Shown: positions 21,183 to 30,544, numbered from the stretch's first letter. The stretch: DNA of 64,000 bases from an uncultured Desulfobacterales bacterium (GCA_947259495.1 CAMYLV010000025.1:48398-112397); one strand, 5' to 3'. The notes: generated from the letters alone by a model not told the origin. A program made the numbers and translations.

Positions 21183-22834
21183 CTAAGCGCTTGCCGCCGG
21201 GGCGGCTTCTGCCGCCTCCGCCACATTTTCGTCTTCTTCGACGTGCAGCTCACGCCGCCGCTTGACGTCCGGCCACAACCCTTCCGGTCTCAACAGCATC
21301 ATGGCCACCAACGCGGCACCGTATACCAGCAGCCGGAACTCGGCAAATTCCCGCAGCAGTTCCGGTAAACCGACCAGGGCAAAAGCGCCCACAATGACGC
21401 CGGGGATGCTGCCCATGCCACCGACGATGATCAGACAGATAATGTTGATGGAAACGATGACGTTGAAACTGTGGGGATAGACCGAGCCGATTTTGGTGGC
21501 AAAAATAGCGCCGCTCAGGGCCGAAAAACCGGCGCCGGTGGCAAAGGCCATCAGTTTGGTAGCCACCAGGTTTATGCCCATAGCCTGGGCCACGTCCTCA
21601 TCCTCGCGCACGGCCATCCAGGCTCTGCCCAGACGGGAGTCGCGCAGGCGCCAGGAAATAAACCCGACCAGCAGACAGCCGGCCAGAATTAAATAATAGA
21701 TTTGCTGCGGGGTGCTAAAGATGTAACCGGCTATGCTGATATTGGGAATTTGGCCGATGCCCTGGGCGCCGCCGATCCACGGCCGCAGCCAGTCGGACAG
21801 GACCAGAATCCGAATGATTTCACCACCGGCACCCCCAGCAGCACCCCGGAAAGGATGCCCGCGGCCATCACAAAGGGCAGGGCAGACCAGAAGCCCATAC
21901 TAAAAAATCCCAGTTCAGGGGATGTCAAAACGGCGACCACATATGAACCCACCGCAAAAAAGGCCACATAGCCCAGATCCAGCAGGCCGGCAAACCCCAC
22001 CACGATATTGAGGCCCAGACCCAGCAGCACGTATAGGCCCACAATGGTCAGGACCTCACTGAGGAACAACCCCAGGATTTTCGGCAAAACCAGAAGGACA
22101 AACACAATGGCCAGCATGGTGGCGATCTTTAGGGTGCGTTGCTGCCCGGCCGGCAGCCCCACCACTTTGCTTTTAACGGTGCTGCCCTTGCGGCCCCATC
22201 CGTACACGAGGAGCGCGACCAAAACGAACAGCCCCACCGCGCCTTTGAAGGCCAAACCGTTGGCGGCGAATAAAAACAGGTTGATTTTGGCCAGCGGGCC
22301 CCAGAGGGAGATGACCGGGCGCAGCATGTCCTGCAGCACGCCGGCGATCATCACACTGCTAAGGGCTGTGATGAGTGTTTTACGAAGCATTGGCGGCGCC
22401 AGATAGAGGACACCGGCAAAAAGACCGCTCAGAACACCGCCCAACAGCACCAGAGGGATGCCCAGCTTGGGGCCGAAATAAAAGGTTAAAATTTGATACA
22501 GCGCCGGCGAGGCATTGATAAACATCATTCGCAAATTGATGAGCTGACCGACGGCGACCAGCAGGGCAATTCCGGCCGCTGTTATTACACCGGTGAGGAT
22601 GGCAGTGCCGATGGCCGTTAGGGTCTGATCACGGCCGGCTTTTTTAGCAGCCAGGAAACTGAGAAATACCGCTGTGAGCAGCAGCAGCGTATCGCCCATG
22701 GTCACGACTTTATAAATAATGTCGCGCTTGTTGAAGGCCGCGACCATGCCGATCAGAGCGAGCATAACCACCGTCAAAGCTCCGATCAGCCCGATGTTGA
22801 CCGCATAGCGCCAGGGAGATTGGTCCTGATTCAT
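21183..22834 (-). pseudogene. livM: LivM permease, disrupted by a deletion with frameshift
   Basis: From the likely ATG at 22834 (AAAGGA upstream) the frame encodes a long membrane N-terminus of about 230 residues, then the LivM core LGLGLNIVVGFAGLLDLGYV. At 21821-21829 the frame changes: after GVLLGVPV the original frame continues as nonsense to a stop at 21731, while the LivM continuation EIIRILVLSDW and onward to MAVREDEDVAQAMGIN and GGMGSIPG lies in another frame down to 21183. Between VPV and EIIR the usual LRLRGDYLAIVTLGFG-like stretch of about 16 residues is missing. So about 46-49 bases, not a multiple of three, are lost. It may be a real inactivating deletion or an assembly fault; livH, livG, livF and livK around it are intact. 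Confidence 0.85.
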
Positions 22835-22871
22835 ATTGCCAAAACCGTCCTTTCTGACAGCATAATAGTTG

Positions 22872-23933
22872 CTAAGCTTTCTTAACGGCCAGTCGTTCTC
22901 CAAGAAATCCGGTCGGGCGGAAAATCAGCACCATCACGAGCATGGTGAAGGCAATCGCGTCCTTTAACTGATAGGGTGCCACGATACCCAGTCCGTCGAG
23001 AAATAAACTGGGGCCGACCGATTCGACCAGGCCGAGGAAAATGCCGCCCAGCATGGCGCCCGGGATATTGCCGATACCACCTAAAACCGCAGCTGTAAAC
23101 GCTTTGATGCCGGGGATGAAGCCCATGAAAAAATGCACCTGTTTGAACATAATAGCATACAGTACGCCGGCCGCACCGGCGGCGGCGCCCCCGACCACAA
23201 AGGTCATAGAGATCATCTTGTCCACGTCGATTCCCATCAGAGCAGAGGCTTCCTTGTCCTCGGAGACCGACCGAATGGCCTTGCCGATGCGGCTTTTCAT
23301 GACAAAGGAGTACAGGGCGAACATCAGCATCACAGCGGCCACGATGACCACGGCCTGAAATTTGAGAATGCGGATGCCGGCAATAACCCAGTGGCCTTCC
23401 AGCATGGGGATATCTGGATACGCCTGGAAGCTGGAACCGTAAAGCCCCCGAAACAAATACTGCAGAAAAAAAGAGGCGCCGATGGCGGTGATCAGCGGGA
23501 TCAGCCGCGGTGCGCCTCTGAGGGGCCGGTAGGCTATGCGTTCCAGAAAAAAAGCAATCGTAACGGATACGGCCATGGACACGAGGAAGATGACTCCCAG
23601 ACAGAGAATGGGCTGGGCCTCCAGAAAGTCATTGCGGTAAAAATAGGCGGCCACAAAGTATGCCGTATAGGGGCCGCTCATGAAGACCTCGCCGTGGGCG
23701 AAGTTGATCATGCGCAACACGCCGTAGACCATGGTATAACCGGTGGCGATCAGCGCATACACGCTGCCCTGGGCCAGACCGAAGATGACAAAGTCGATCC
23801 AGTGTCGGGTGGTATAAGTCCCTTTGATCAGGGTAGCAATCGAGCCCCAGACGACCATGAACATCAACCCGCCGCCGATCAGCCACATCACCACGTCGGT
23901 GGGTGATATCCGTTCGCGAATTCGTTGCAGCAT
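22872..23933 (-). CDS. livH: Branched-chain amino acid ABC transporter permease LivH (second system)
   Basis: 353 residues from ATG 23933, chosen for an AAGGA site 8 bases upstream; the frame is open for a further 54 codons without a family match. The N-terminal 60 residues include one extra hydrophobic segment. The LivH core follows: YALIATGYTMVYGVLRMINFAHGEVFMSG, and later GIKAFTAAVLGGIGNIPGAMLGG. About eight membrane helices are expected. It lies between the binding protein and livM and is separated from the former by two hairpins. Confidence 0.93.
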   Translation of the reverse strand: MLQRIRERISPTDVVMWLIGGGLMFMVVWGSIATLIKGTYTTRHWIDFVIFGLAQGSVYALIATGYTMVYGVLRMINFAHGEVFMSGPYTAYFVAAYFYRNDFLEAQPILCLGVIFLVSMAVSVTIAFFLERIAYRPLRGAPRLIPLITAIGASFFLQYLFRGLYGSSFQAYPDIPMLEGHWVIAGIRILKFQAVVIVAAVMLMFALYSFVMKSRIGKAIRSVSEDKEASALMGIDVDKMISMTFVVGGAAAGAAGVLYAIMFKQVHFFMGFIPGIKAFTAAVLGGIGNIPGAMLGGIFLGLVESVGPSLFLDGLGIVAPYQLKDAIAFTMLVMVLIFRPTGFLGERLAVKKA

Positions 23934-24060
23934 CGTCCTTTTCCTTTTTAATCCTTGCAAGCCTGAGGTTTGTCTTATGATACAGAGCATTTTCCCGCAG
24001 CAGGAAGTGGTGTGTCTCGACGGGCGGTAGACGGGCGGGAAGAATATTCTGTTTTGCAGG

Positions 24061-24134
24061 GAGAGCCGGGTATCCTTTGAATACCCGGCTCTCATGCAGC
24101 ATCAAGGAAAAAGCCGGCTTCCAAAGAGGCCGGC
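24061..24134 (-). promoter_or_regulatory. Two hairpins between livK and livH
   Basis: GAGAGCCGGGTAT (24061-24073) and 24081-24093 make a perfect 13-bp stem with a 7-base loop. A second stem GCCGGC (24113-24118) pairs with 24129-24134. Neither is followed by a T run on the minus strand. They sit in the 215-bp gap after the binding-protein gene, as in the first liv cluster. Confidence 0.7.
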
Positions 24135-24148
24135 GTTATCGATTACAG

Positions 24149-25369
24149 TTAATAGGGTTTCCAGACGGGTTTGCTCGGCATTACGCCTTGCTTCACATTG
24201 TCGGCTGCCGTCTTATAAACCGCAATTTTCGGATCGGCGCAGTCGCCATACTGGTCACAGGTGATTGTGCCGGTCAGTCCCTGGTATTTTGTGGTGGCAT
24301 ACATCGCATCCCGCAGGGCTTTGCGGCCGATGTACAGATTGTCGCCTTCTTTGACGGCCACTTGGTCGATGGCCTTCAAAATTATCATGGTAGCGTCATA
24401 GGCGTGACCATGGAACGGCGCGATGGGTTTTTCACCATATTTTTTCTGGTGTGCCTTCAGAAACGCTGCATATCCACCCGCGAATGCCGAAAAATCCGGG
24501 CTGGAGTGATACATCCCCACGGCTGACATGCCGGCGGCTTTGTAGAAATCCGGCGAGAACATCCCGTCGGCGCCAAACATGACGGTCTTTTCCAGACCGG
24601 ACACTTCTTTGGCCTGACGGGTAATAAATCCGCCTTCGGCAATAAAGATCGGATAGTAGATAATATCCGGCATGCCGGTGGCGATTTTGGTCAACACCGG
24701 ACGCATGTCGGTGTCGTTGGGGGAAATGGCTTCCATGGATGTGACGGTGCCGCCCATTTGTTTAAAATTTTTGGCAAACACCTGCGCCAACTGTTCGGCG
24801 TAAACACTGCCGTCATGGATGGTGGCCGCTTTTTTGAGACCCAGCTTTCTAAAAGCAAAATTCGCCGCAATCGCGCCCTGGACCTTGTCGTTATGGCAGG
24901 TCCGCAAATACCCTCCGTAACCGTCACCGCGTTCGGGGTCGGTCAGGAATGGGGCGGTGTTTGAGGGAGATACACTCGGAATGCCGGCCTTCCACAGAAT
25001 GGGGACTCCGGGCTTGGCTGCACTTGAGCAGGCGGAGCCGATGGCGGCGACAACGGTCGGGTCGGCCGCCAGTTTGGTTGCAGCGGCTTGACCGCCTTCG
25101 GCACTGCAGCCGGCATCCTGGCCGGTAATTTTGATCGGCCAGCCCTTTATTTGACCGCCGAATTCGTCGACGGCAAGTTCAATGCCGCGGAAGATATCGG
25201 TGCCCAGTGACGTATTCGGACCCGAAATGACAACCCAGTAGGCAACATGGATGGGCTCACCGGGGCGCAGTTTGACCACTCCGATGGGATCTTTCACCTC
25301 GGCCTGAACGCCAAATGCGAAAGCGATCACAAACACACATGTCAACATCATAATTAGCTTGCGGTTCAT
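24149..25369 (-). CDS. livK: Branched-chain amino acid-type substrate-binding protein (second system)
   Basis: 406 residues from ATG 25369, with AAGGAG 8 bases upstream. Residues 1-23 are a cleavable signal peptide (MNRKLIMMLT..GVQAEV). The mature part is a LivK-type fold: VAYWVVISGPNTSLGTDIFRGIELAVDEFGG, GSACSSAAKPGVPILWKAGIPSVSP, and a C-terminal DPKIAVYKT. Four cysteines in the mature chain (CSAE, ACSS, CHND, CDQYGDC) suggest disulfides. It heads the second liv operon and is preceded by a strong promoter at 25494-25522. Substrate unknown. Confidence 0.92.
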   Translation of the reverse strand: MNRKLIMMLTCVFVIAFAFGVQAEVKDPIGVVKLRPGEPIHVAYWVVISGPNTSLGTDIFRGIELAVDEFGGQIKGWPIKITGQDAGCSAEGGQAAATKLAADPTVVAAIGSACSSAAKPGVPILWKAGIPSVSPSNTAPFLTDPERGDGYGGYLRTCHNDKVQGAIAANFAFRKLGLKKAATIHDGSVYAEQLAQVFAKNFKQMGGTVTSMEAISPNDTDMRPVLTKIATGMPDIIYYPIFIAEGGFITRQAKEVSGLEKTVMFGADGMFSPDFYKAAGMSAVGMYHSSPDFSAFAGGYAAFLKAHQKKYGEKPIAPFHGHAYDATMIILKAIDQVAVKEGDNLYIGRKALRDAMYATTKYQGLTGTITCDQYGDCADPKIAVYKTAADNVKQGVMPSKPVWKPY

Positions 25370-25493
25370 TTTTTGATCTCCTTTCATTATGTTTAACGCT
25401 TGATACGTTGAGAGTTCTGTCCAAAAAATACAACAGCATTGCCGGTTGGCATCACCTCCTTTCGGCGTCTGAGCGGAAGCCGGAAACTATTAT

Positions 25494-25522
25494 GCTATAA
25501 TCTCAATGGCTTAAAATGTCAA
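25494..25522 (-). promoter_or_regulatory. Sigma-70 promoter of the second liv operon
   Basis: On the minus strand TTGACA (25522-25517) and TATAGC (25499-25494) are separated by exactly 17 bases, about 125 bp before the livK start. The -35 is a perfect consensus. Confidence 0.7.
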
Positions 25523-25667
25523 ACAATCGTTTTAGATTTTTATGGACTATCCGCCAACATCCTGAAATCGATACTAAATAAGATTTAGTCGATGATTGCG
25601 CTTCAAACAGTTTGGCGCTTATTTAAACAACATTTGAGCATTAGTCAAGATTAATGTTCAGAAAATG

Positions 25668-26840
25668 TTAAACCAGCCCCGTTTCACTCAATGCTCGATT
25701 GTCAAGTATACGTTGTGGGGCAAAAATGGAAAGGTCCAGTGACAAAGGCTTTTGTAGAATGAGTTCGCTCAAATAGCGACCGACGGCGGGCCCCTGCTGC
25801 AGGCCGTGACCGGAAAATCCGTTTGCCAGGTACAGTCCATTAAGCTCCGGCCATTGTCCGAGAATGGCGTTGCCGTCCAGGGTATTGACCGCATACAGGC
25901 CGGCCCAGCCGCGGACCACTTTAAGACGGTCAAATTGCGGGACGAATTCAGCAAGTTCCGGCCAAAGATGGTTTATGAATCGCTGTTCGTCCCAGCTGAA
26001 CGCAAAACCGGTTGGATCGTCCGCCATCGATTTTCCCAACAGGATCAGCCCGCCTGTTTCCGAGCGAAAATACAGTCCCGAAGGCAATACCGTCAGGGGC
26101 AACGGCTTTTCGAATTTGAAGGCCGTGTCCAGCACAAATACCTGCCGTTTGACCGGAATAACCGGAAGGTCAATACCGGCCGTTTTGGCCACCTCAGCAG
26201 CCCATGCCCCGGCGCAGCTGACAACATATTCCGCGGTCTGGTTGCCATGGGTGGACAGCGCCACACCACTAACACCTCGCCGGGTTTTTGTAATCCTTAC
26301 AACTTCATCCTGAATGTAGACGGCCCCCAGTATACGGGCCCTGGCTTTGTAAGCCATCAGAACGGCATAGGCATCAAAATAGCCGTCATCCGGCCCGAAG
26401 GTCCCGCCCACAAATGGCTGCGGTTCGTACAGCGGATAATGGTCTATGATCTTCTGCGAGAGCCACCATTCAACCCGGCAACCGAGTTGCGTTTGCATTT
26501 GGAACGCCTGCCGGGCGTCATCTTCGTCACTGGCAGCCACCAGAAAAAGATTCCCTTCCTGCCGGAAATAGATTTTCGGTTTCTGGCCGTCTACGGCCAT
26601 ATCTTCTTCAAAGGAATTTAGAATCTGCAAGGTGTACTGGGAGATCTGGACGTTTTGTTTTAAACTGAACTGGGTGCGGACATTGCTCATTGAAAGGGTG
26701 GTTGACGCTTGCGCGTAACTAGGGTCACGCTCAACCACAGCGACCTTGAGCGTTGGATCGGCCATCATCAGATAATAAGCCGTGGCGCTGCCCATGATGC
26801 CGCCACCAACTATAATGATATCGTAGGTTTTAGGGCTCAT
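25668..26840 (-). CDS. FAD-dependent amino-acid/amine oxidoreductase (DadA/SoxB-like)
   Basis: 390 residues from ATG 26840 (an in-frame GTG lies 9 bases earlier). The N-terminus has the FAD dinucleotide motif IIIVGGGIMGSATAYYL, and the DAO family marks follow: VVERD, CAGAWAAEVAK near residue 220, and a C-terminal NGFSGHGLQQGPAVGRYLSELI. Family members oxidise sarcosine, glycine, D-amino acids, proline-like imino acids or opines. It is transcribed with neither liv operon nor the cyclodeaminase clearly, but it lies between livK and the cyclodeaminase gene on the same strand, and putA is near. An imino- or N-substituted amino acid substrate is inferred, not shown. Confidence 0.85.
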   Translation of the reverse strand: MSPKTYDIIIVGGGIMGSATAYYLMMADPTLKVAVVERDPSYAQASTTLSMSNVRTQFSLKQNVQISQYTLQILNSFEEDMAVDGQKPKIYFRQEGNLFLVAASDEDDARQAFQMQTQLGCRVEWWLSQKIIDHYPLYEPQPFVGGTFGPDDGYFDAYAVLMAYKARARILGAVYIQDEVVRITKTRRGVSGVALSTHGNQTAEYVVSCAGAWAAEVAKTAGIDLPVIPVKRQVFVLDTAFKFEKPLPLTVLPSGLYFRSETGGLILLGKSMADDPTGFAFSWDEQRFINHLWPELAEFVPQFDRLKVVRGWAGLYAVNTLDGNAILGQWPELNGLYLANGFSGHGLQQGPAVGRYLSELILQKPLSLDLSIFAPQRILDNRALSETGLV

Positions 26841-26884
26841 TATCTTCACAACCTCAACTCAAGCAAAATGTAAAATACGGGTGC

Positions 26885-27005
26885 CAAATTTTCAAGGTGT
26901 CGGGTGTCAGGTGTCGGGTGTCAGTCACTGTGTCCAAAGGTTCAGCGTTCAAAGGTTCAGAGATTCATAAATTCCGCAACCCTGAACGCAGAACCCAGAA
27001 CCCGT
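26885..27005. repeat. Low-complexity spacer of GGTGTCGG and GGTTCAG iterations
   Basis: GTGTCGGGTGTCAGGTGTCG is an iterated octamer, followed by AAAGGTTCAGCGTTCAAAGGTTCAG and GAACGCAGAACCCAGAACC. Similar GGTTCAG strings recur at 58170-58240. It contains no gene. Confidence 0.6.
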
Positions 27006-27010
27006 GAACC

Positions 27011-27988
27011 TTAGAGCGGCAGCCAGGTGCCAATCCCTTTCTCCAAGGAACGCTGATACAACAGCGGGGCAACGGCCATATCATCCAGGGCGAGGCCCAG
27101 ATTGGCGGTCATGGTCCGTTCTTCGGATGCCTGGCGTCCGGGCTTTTGAGCGCTCGCCAGTTCACCAAGATCGGCATAAATTTCCGGGATTTTTTTAAAA
27201 TACCCCATTTGTTGATACAGTTGCAGCTGGGCGGTGTCGTCCGTGCAGAATTTGGCGACTTCCGCCATGGCGGCCGGATCCCAGTAGGAATCATAATCCA
27301 CGAGTGAGGCAAAAGCACCCTCGTCCAGCCAGCCAGCCTGGATCGTGGCATGGGGCGTTTTTAAAATCGGACCGGCGGTAACCACAATATCGCAGCCGCT
27401 GACGGCGTCTCTGGGTGTTACAGCCGGCACGACTTCCAGATTCAGGCGAGAGTGGATATCCGCGGCATATTTTTCTACCGTTTCAGCATTCACATCATAG
27501 GCCCGGACGGTTTTTAAAGGAAACAACACCTTTAAGGCCTCTACATTACTGCGCCCCTGCACGCCGCAGCCCAGCACACCCACTACCGATGAATCGGCGC
27601 GTGCCAGATAGCTGGCGGCAACGGCGGTGGCCGCTCCGGTGCGCATGGCCGTAATCCAGACACAATCCATTACGGCAAGCGGTAAACCCGTCGCAACATC
27701 ATTGAAAATCAACAAACCGGTGACGTAAGGCAGTCCTTTCTGGTGGTTTTCCGGAAATCCGGCAACCCATTTAATCCCGGCCGATTTTAAATCCGCAATG
27801 TAGGCCGGCATGGCATGGATGAAATTGTCTCCCCCACCGGGGTGAATGCCCGGTTTGGGCGGCATTTCGGTGCGGCCTTCGCCTTTGGCGCGAAAAGTGA
27901 CTTTCAGAGATTCAATTATTTCGGCCATCGTTACGCCGATGGCTTCCACATCTGCTTTTGATAAATAAAGCAATTGGTTTTTCTGCAT
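27011..27988 (-). CDS. Ornithine cyclodeaminase / mu-crystallin family protein
   Basis: 325 residues. The family binds NAD(P) through a Rossmann fold, visible as SVVGVLGCGVQGRSNVEAL near residue 133, and has the N-terminal lysine/arginine-bearing substrate loop GIKWVAGFPENHQKGLPYVTG. Members convert ornithine to proline plus ammonia, or act as alanine dehydrogenase or reductases of cyclic imines. With putA and a FAD amino-acid oxidase close by, a role in ornithine/proline or imino acid breakdown is plausible. The ribosome site GGAGGC precedes the ATG. Substrate cannot be fixed from sequence. Confidence 0.87.
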   Translation of the reverse strand: MQKNQLLYLSKADVEAIGVTMAEIIESLKVTFRAKGEGRTEMPPKPGIHPGGGDNFIHAMPAYIADLKSAGIKWVAGFPENHQKGLPYVTGLLIFNDVATGLPLAVMDCVWITAMRTGAATAVAASYLARADSSVVGVLGCGVQGRSNVEALKVLFPLKTVRAYDVNAETVEKYAADIHSRLNLEVVPAVTPRDAVSGCDIVVTAGPILKTPHATIQAGWLDEGAFASLVDYDSYWDPAAMAEVAKFCTDDTAQLQLYQQMGYFKKIPEIYADLGELASAQKPGRQASEERTMTANLGLALDDMAVAPLLYQRSLEKGIGTWLPL

Positions 27989-28121
27989 GACGCCTCCGCC
28001 GCTTGCAAAATTCAGGTCTTATGCTTTTTGGTATATCGACAGATCGATTTCGCTGTCAAGGAATTATAGCCGGTCCGGCGGAAGAACCATTATGGCGCAC
28101 TTCGGTATTTGGGTGTTTTTA

Positions 28122-28262
28122 ACCGGGTGCTTTGCACCCGGTTACACCCGCACCGATTAAGGCACTACCGTGCCTTTGGCTTTTTCGCTGATGGCGCAAA
28201 AATCCAAGCCACCCGCTCTGCGGGTGGTCGGTGACCCGGCATGTTATTATGGAAAGCGATAT
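28122..28262. repeat. Cluster of four consecutive small hairpins with repeat tail
   Basis: ACCGGGTGC-TTT-GCACCCGGT (28122-28142), AAGGCA..TGCCTT (28159-28176), TTTTTCGC..GCGCAAAAA and CCACCCGC-TCT-GCGGGTGG (28209-28227) follow each other. The final ATGTTATTATGGAAAGCGATATAA resembles the tail of the GGTTGTC repeat family. The cluster sits between the fliN-like gene and the divergent-side start of the cyclodeaminase gene. Confidence 0.65.
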
Positions 28263-28365
28263 AAAACCGGACGAAATGCTCGTTCCTTGACTTTCAGCGG
28301 GGGGCATGATTTTCAAAATGAGTTGTATGGGTCATCGATGACAGCTTGTGGGAACAGGAAGCGTT

Positions 28366-28851
28366 TTAGTTGAGGCTCTTGATGCGATTCATGCGGCTGG
28401 TAATTTCAGTTATGCGAATCCCGTATTTTTTATTCTGCAAAACGACTTCTCCTCTGGCAATCAATTTGTCGTTTGCCAGTATGTCAACCGGTTCACCTTC
28501 GAGTTTGGAAAGGGTGACTGCTGAGCCGGGTTCGAGTTCGAGCAACTGCTGAATCTGAATGCGGGTCCGACCCAGTTCAACGGTTATTTCCAACGGAATG
28601 TCCAATAGCAAATTCAGGTCAAAGTCTTCAACCGTCTGTATTTCTTCAGAGCCATTTTCGTCGGCAGCTGCAGTTTCAGATAGCGCTTCTGCCTGTTTAT
28701 CTTCCTGAGCGGCAGATTCCTCAGCTATGCTGCTTTTGGCGCTGTCATCGTTTTTGTCAGCGGGGTTTGCCGAAGTTTCAGCGGGACCGTCACGCTCCGA
28801 ATTGTTTTCTTCAGATAGCCGCTCTGCCTCTTTGGTATTATCTTCCGTCAT
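28366..28851 (-). CDS. fliN: FliN-like flagellar motor switch / SpoA-domain protein
   Basis: 161 residues. About 75 N-terminal residues are acidic and low-complexity (Glu, Ala, Ser, Asp rich). The C-terminal 80 residues match the SpoA domain of FliN: LLLDIPLEITVELGRTRIQI, LELEPGSAVTLSKLEGEPVDI and GEVVLQNKKYGIRITEI. FliN forms the C-ring of the flagellar switch with FliM. No other flagellar gene lies in the window, so this is an orphan; it could alternatively serve a type III secretion or other switch-like complex. Confidence 0.8.
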   Translation of the reverse strand: MTEDNTKEAERLSEENNSERDGPAETSANPADKNDDSAKSSIAEESAAQEDKQAEALSETAAADENGSEEIQTVEDFDLNLLLDIPLEITVELGRTRIQIQQLLELEPGSAVTLSKLEGEPVDILANDKLIARGEVVLQNKKYGIRITEITSRMNRIKSLN

Positions 28852-29135
28852 CCCTGTTTTACCTCAATTTGCTATTTGTCAGCTGTATCATATAAATGGG
28901 AAATGCTGAATTCTCCATTACTACATATGTTAGTATAATCAGGCTAAAACCTCAATATATTTTACCGCATCCAGGGCGAGCCCTGCGGGATGAAGGTGGT
29001 GGTTCCCAAGCGCACAGGATTGTAATTTCGGCGATCGAATGCTATGAACCTGAGAAGACGTCGACAAACTTCCGCTAAAAGCATATGTGATGTTTGTTGC
29101 AAATTACATTTGAGGAGACCGGCATGTATCGCTAT

Positions 29136-29438
29136 CTATTGAGGTCCGGGCTTGATTCTTTCCTGTACATCGCCGCTTTCGTTTAGCAAAAAAATCAAAA
29201 AACCGCCGGCTGCGGCATCCTTGAATAATTCTTCACGCAAAATTGCCTGCACTTCGTATTTATGTCCCGGTTGGCGCGTCAGGTTCAGGAAACACTGCTG
29301 GGCAGCTTCCTTGTTGATAAAAGCTGGAATAAACGAGATATCCATATGCTGATCGTACTGGCCTAGAAACTGCTCATTGCCGCCGGGATCCTGAACCACC
29401 ACCCACACCCATTGATCTATATCTTTCATATTTTCCAT
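29136..29438 (-). CDS. Conserved hypothetical protein, SseB-like features
   Basis: 100 residues with a clear AAGGAG ribosome site. No signal peptide or membrane helix. The FIPAFINKEAAQQCFLNL segment followed by a hydrophobic GGFLIFLLNESG strand vaguely recalls SseB-type small domains, but I do not assign a family firmly. It lies 57 bp downstream of the asparaginase gene on the same strand, possibly in one transcript. Confidence 0.6.
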   Translation of the reverse strand: MENMKDIDQWVWVVVQDPGGNEQFLGQYDQHMDISFIPAFINKEAAQQCFLNLTRQPGHKYEVQAILREELFKDAAAGGFLIFLLNESGDVQERIKPGPQ

Positions 29439-29495
29439 GTCTACTCCTTAAAGCCATCCACTTTGCGCGAGATTTTTTTGCATTGTCTCCGCCAA

Positions 29496-30512
29496 TCAGG
29501 GGTGCGTTAATTCACCCCGCAAATCGGTTTGCATCAATTTTTTCATTTTTGTAACCGACAATTCCTGACTGAGCAAAAACGACAGTTTTGCCAAAGCTGC
29601 TTCGGGTGTCATATCAAAGCCACTGATGACACCGGCTTTTGCCAGTGAGGTGCCGGTGGCATAGCCTTCCATATTGACCGTACCTTTCAGGCACTGGGTG
29701 CAGTTGACTATGATGACGCCGCGGTCATTGGCTGCTTTCAATGTCGCAACCAGGTCACGGTTTTCGGGTGCATTGCCGGCACCGTAAGTTTCCAGAATTA
29801 AGCCCCGCATGGGCGGCTGCAGGAAGTTTTTGACAATATCGACTGAAATGCCCGGAAACAACCTTAGCCCGGCCACGCGCGATTCATTCAATGCCGTTAC
29901 TTTTATAGTTTTACGGGTTTTGGGGGGCGGCAAGACCAGATCCCAATTTATTTTGATTTCGATACCGACAGTTCCCAGAGGTGGGAAATTCGGTGATTCA
30001 AATGCATCCAGGCTGTCCGCATCGACTTTTACCGCCCGGTTGCCGCGCAGCAGTTTGTCGCCAAAGCACAGGCAGACTTCAGGGATTTTAAAATTGGCCG
30101 CTATTAGCAGCGCCGTAATCAGATTCTCGCGGGCATCGTTACGAATGTTGCACAGCGGGATTTGGGCGCCGGTGATGACAACCGGTTTTTGCAGCCCCTG
30201 CAGCATAAAGGGTAAAGCCGAGGCCGTATAGGCCATGGTGTCGGTGCCGTGCAGGACTACAAATCCGTCAAACTCGCTGTGGCGGTCGGATATGTCATTG
30301 GCTATTTTGAGCCAGTCGCCGGCAGTCATATTAGAGGAGTCCAGCAGCGGTTCGTACTCGCCAATCCGGTATTCCGGTAAAAATTCACTTTTAAGTTCCG
30401 GTACGTTGTCCATGAGTTGTTCGAGGTATCCGGCAGCCGGCACAAAACCGTCCGCTGTGCGCTTCATGCCGATGGTTCCCCCTGTATAGGCAATATAGAC
30501 TTTTTTCCGCAT
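29496..30512 (-). CDS. ansA: L-asparaginase, type I-like
   Basis: 338 residues from ATG 30512, supported by GGAGG and GAGG sites upstream. It hydrolyses asparagine to aspartate and ammonia. The first catalytic motif is YIAYTGGTIGMKR at the N-terminus; the second is GFVVLHGTDTMAYTASAL near residue 85, with the Lys partner in VITGAQIP. There is no signal peptide, so it is the cytoplasmic low-affinity type. It begins 32 bp after the Dabb gene in the same direction. This fits the amino-acid-degrading character of the region. Confidence 0.94.
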   Translation of the reverse strand: MRKKVYIAYTGGTIGMKRTADGFVPAAGYLEQLMDNVPELKSEFLPEYRIGEYEPLLDSSNMTAGDWLKIANDISDRHSEFDGFVVLHGTDTMAYTASALPFMLQGLQKPVVITGAQIPLCNIRNDARENLITALLIAANFKIPEVCLCFGDKLLRGNRAVKVDADSLDAFESPNFPPLGTVGIEIKINWDLVLPPPKTRKTIKVTALNESRVAGLRLFPGISVDIVKNFLQPPMRGLILETYGAGNAPENRDLVATLKAANDRGVIIVNCTQCLKGTVNMEGYATGTSLAKAGVISGFDMTPEAALAKLSFLLSQELSVTKMKKLMQTDLRGELTHP

Positions 30513-30544
30513 AAATACCTCGCCTCCGAAATAGGTGATCACGA

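Noticed and set aside
21183-21617. A separate small permease gene
   Set aside because: It is the 3' part of the disrupted livM; homology continues upstream of its first ATG to the deletion junction.
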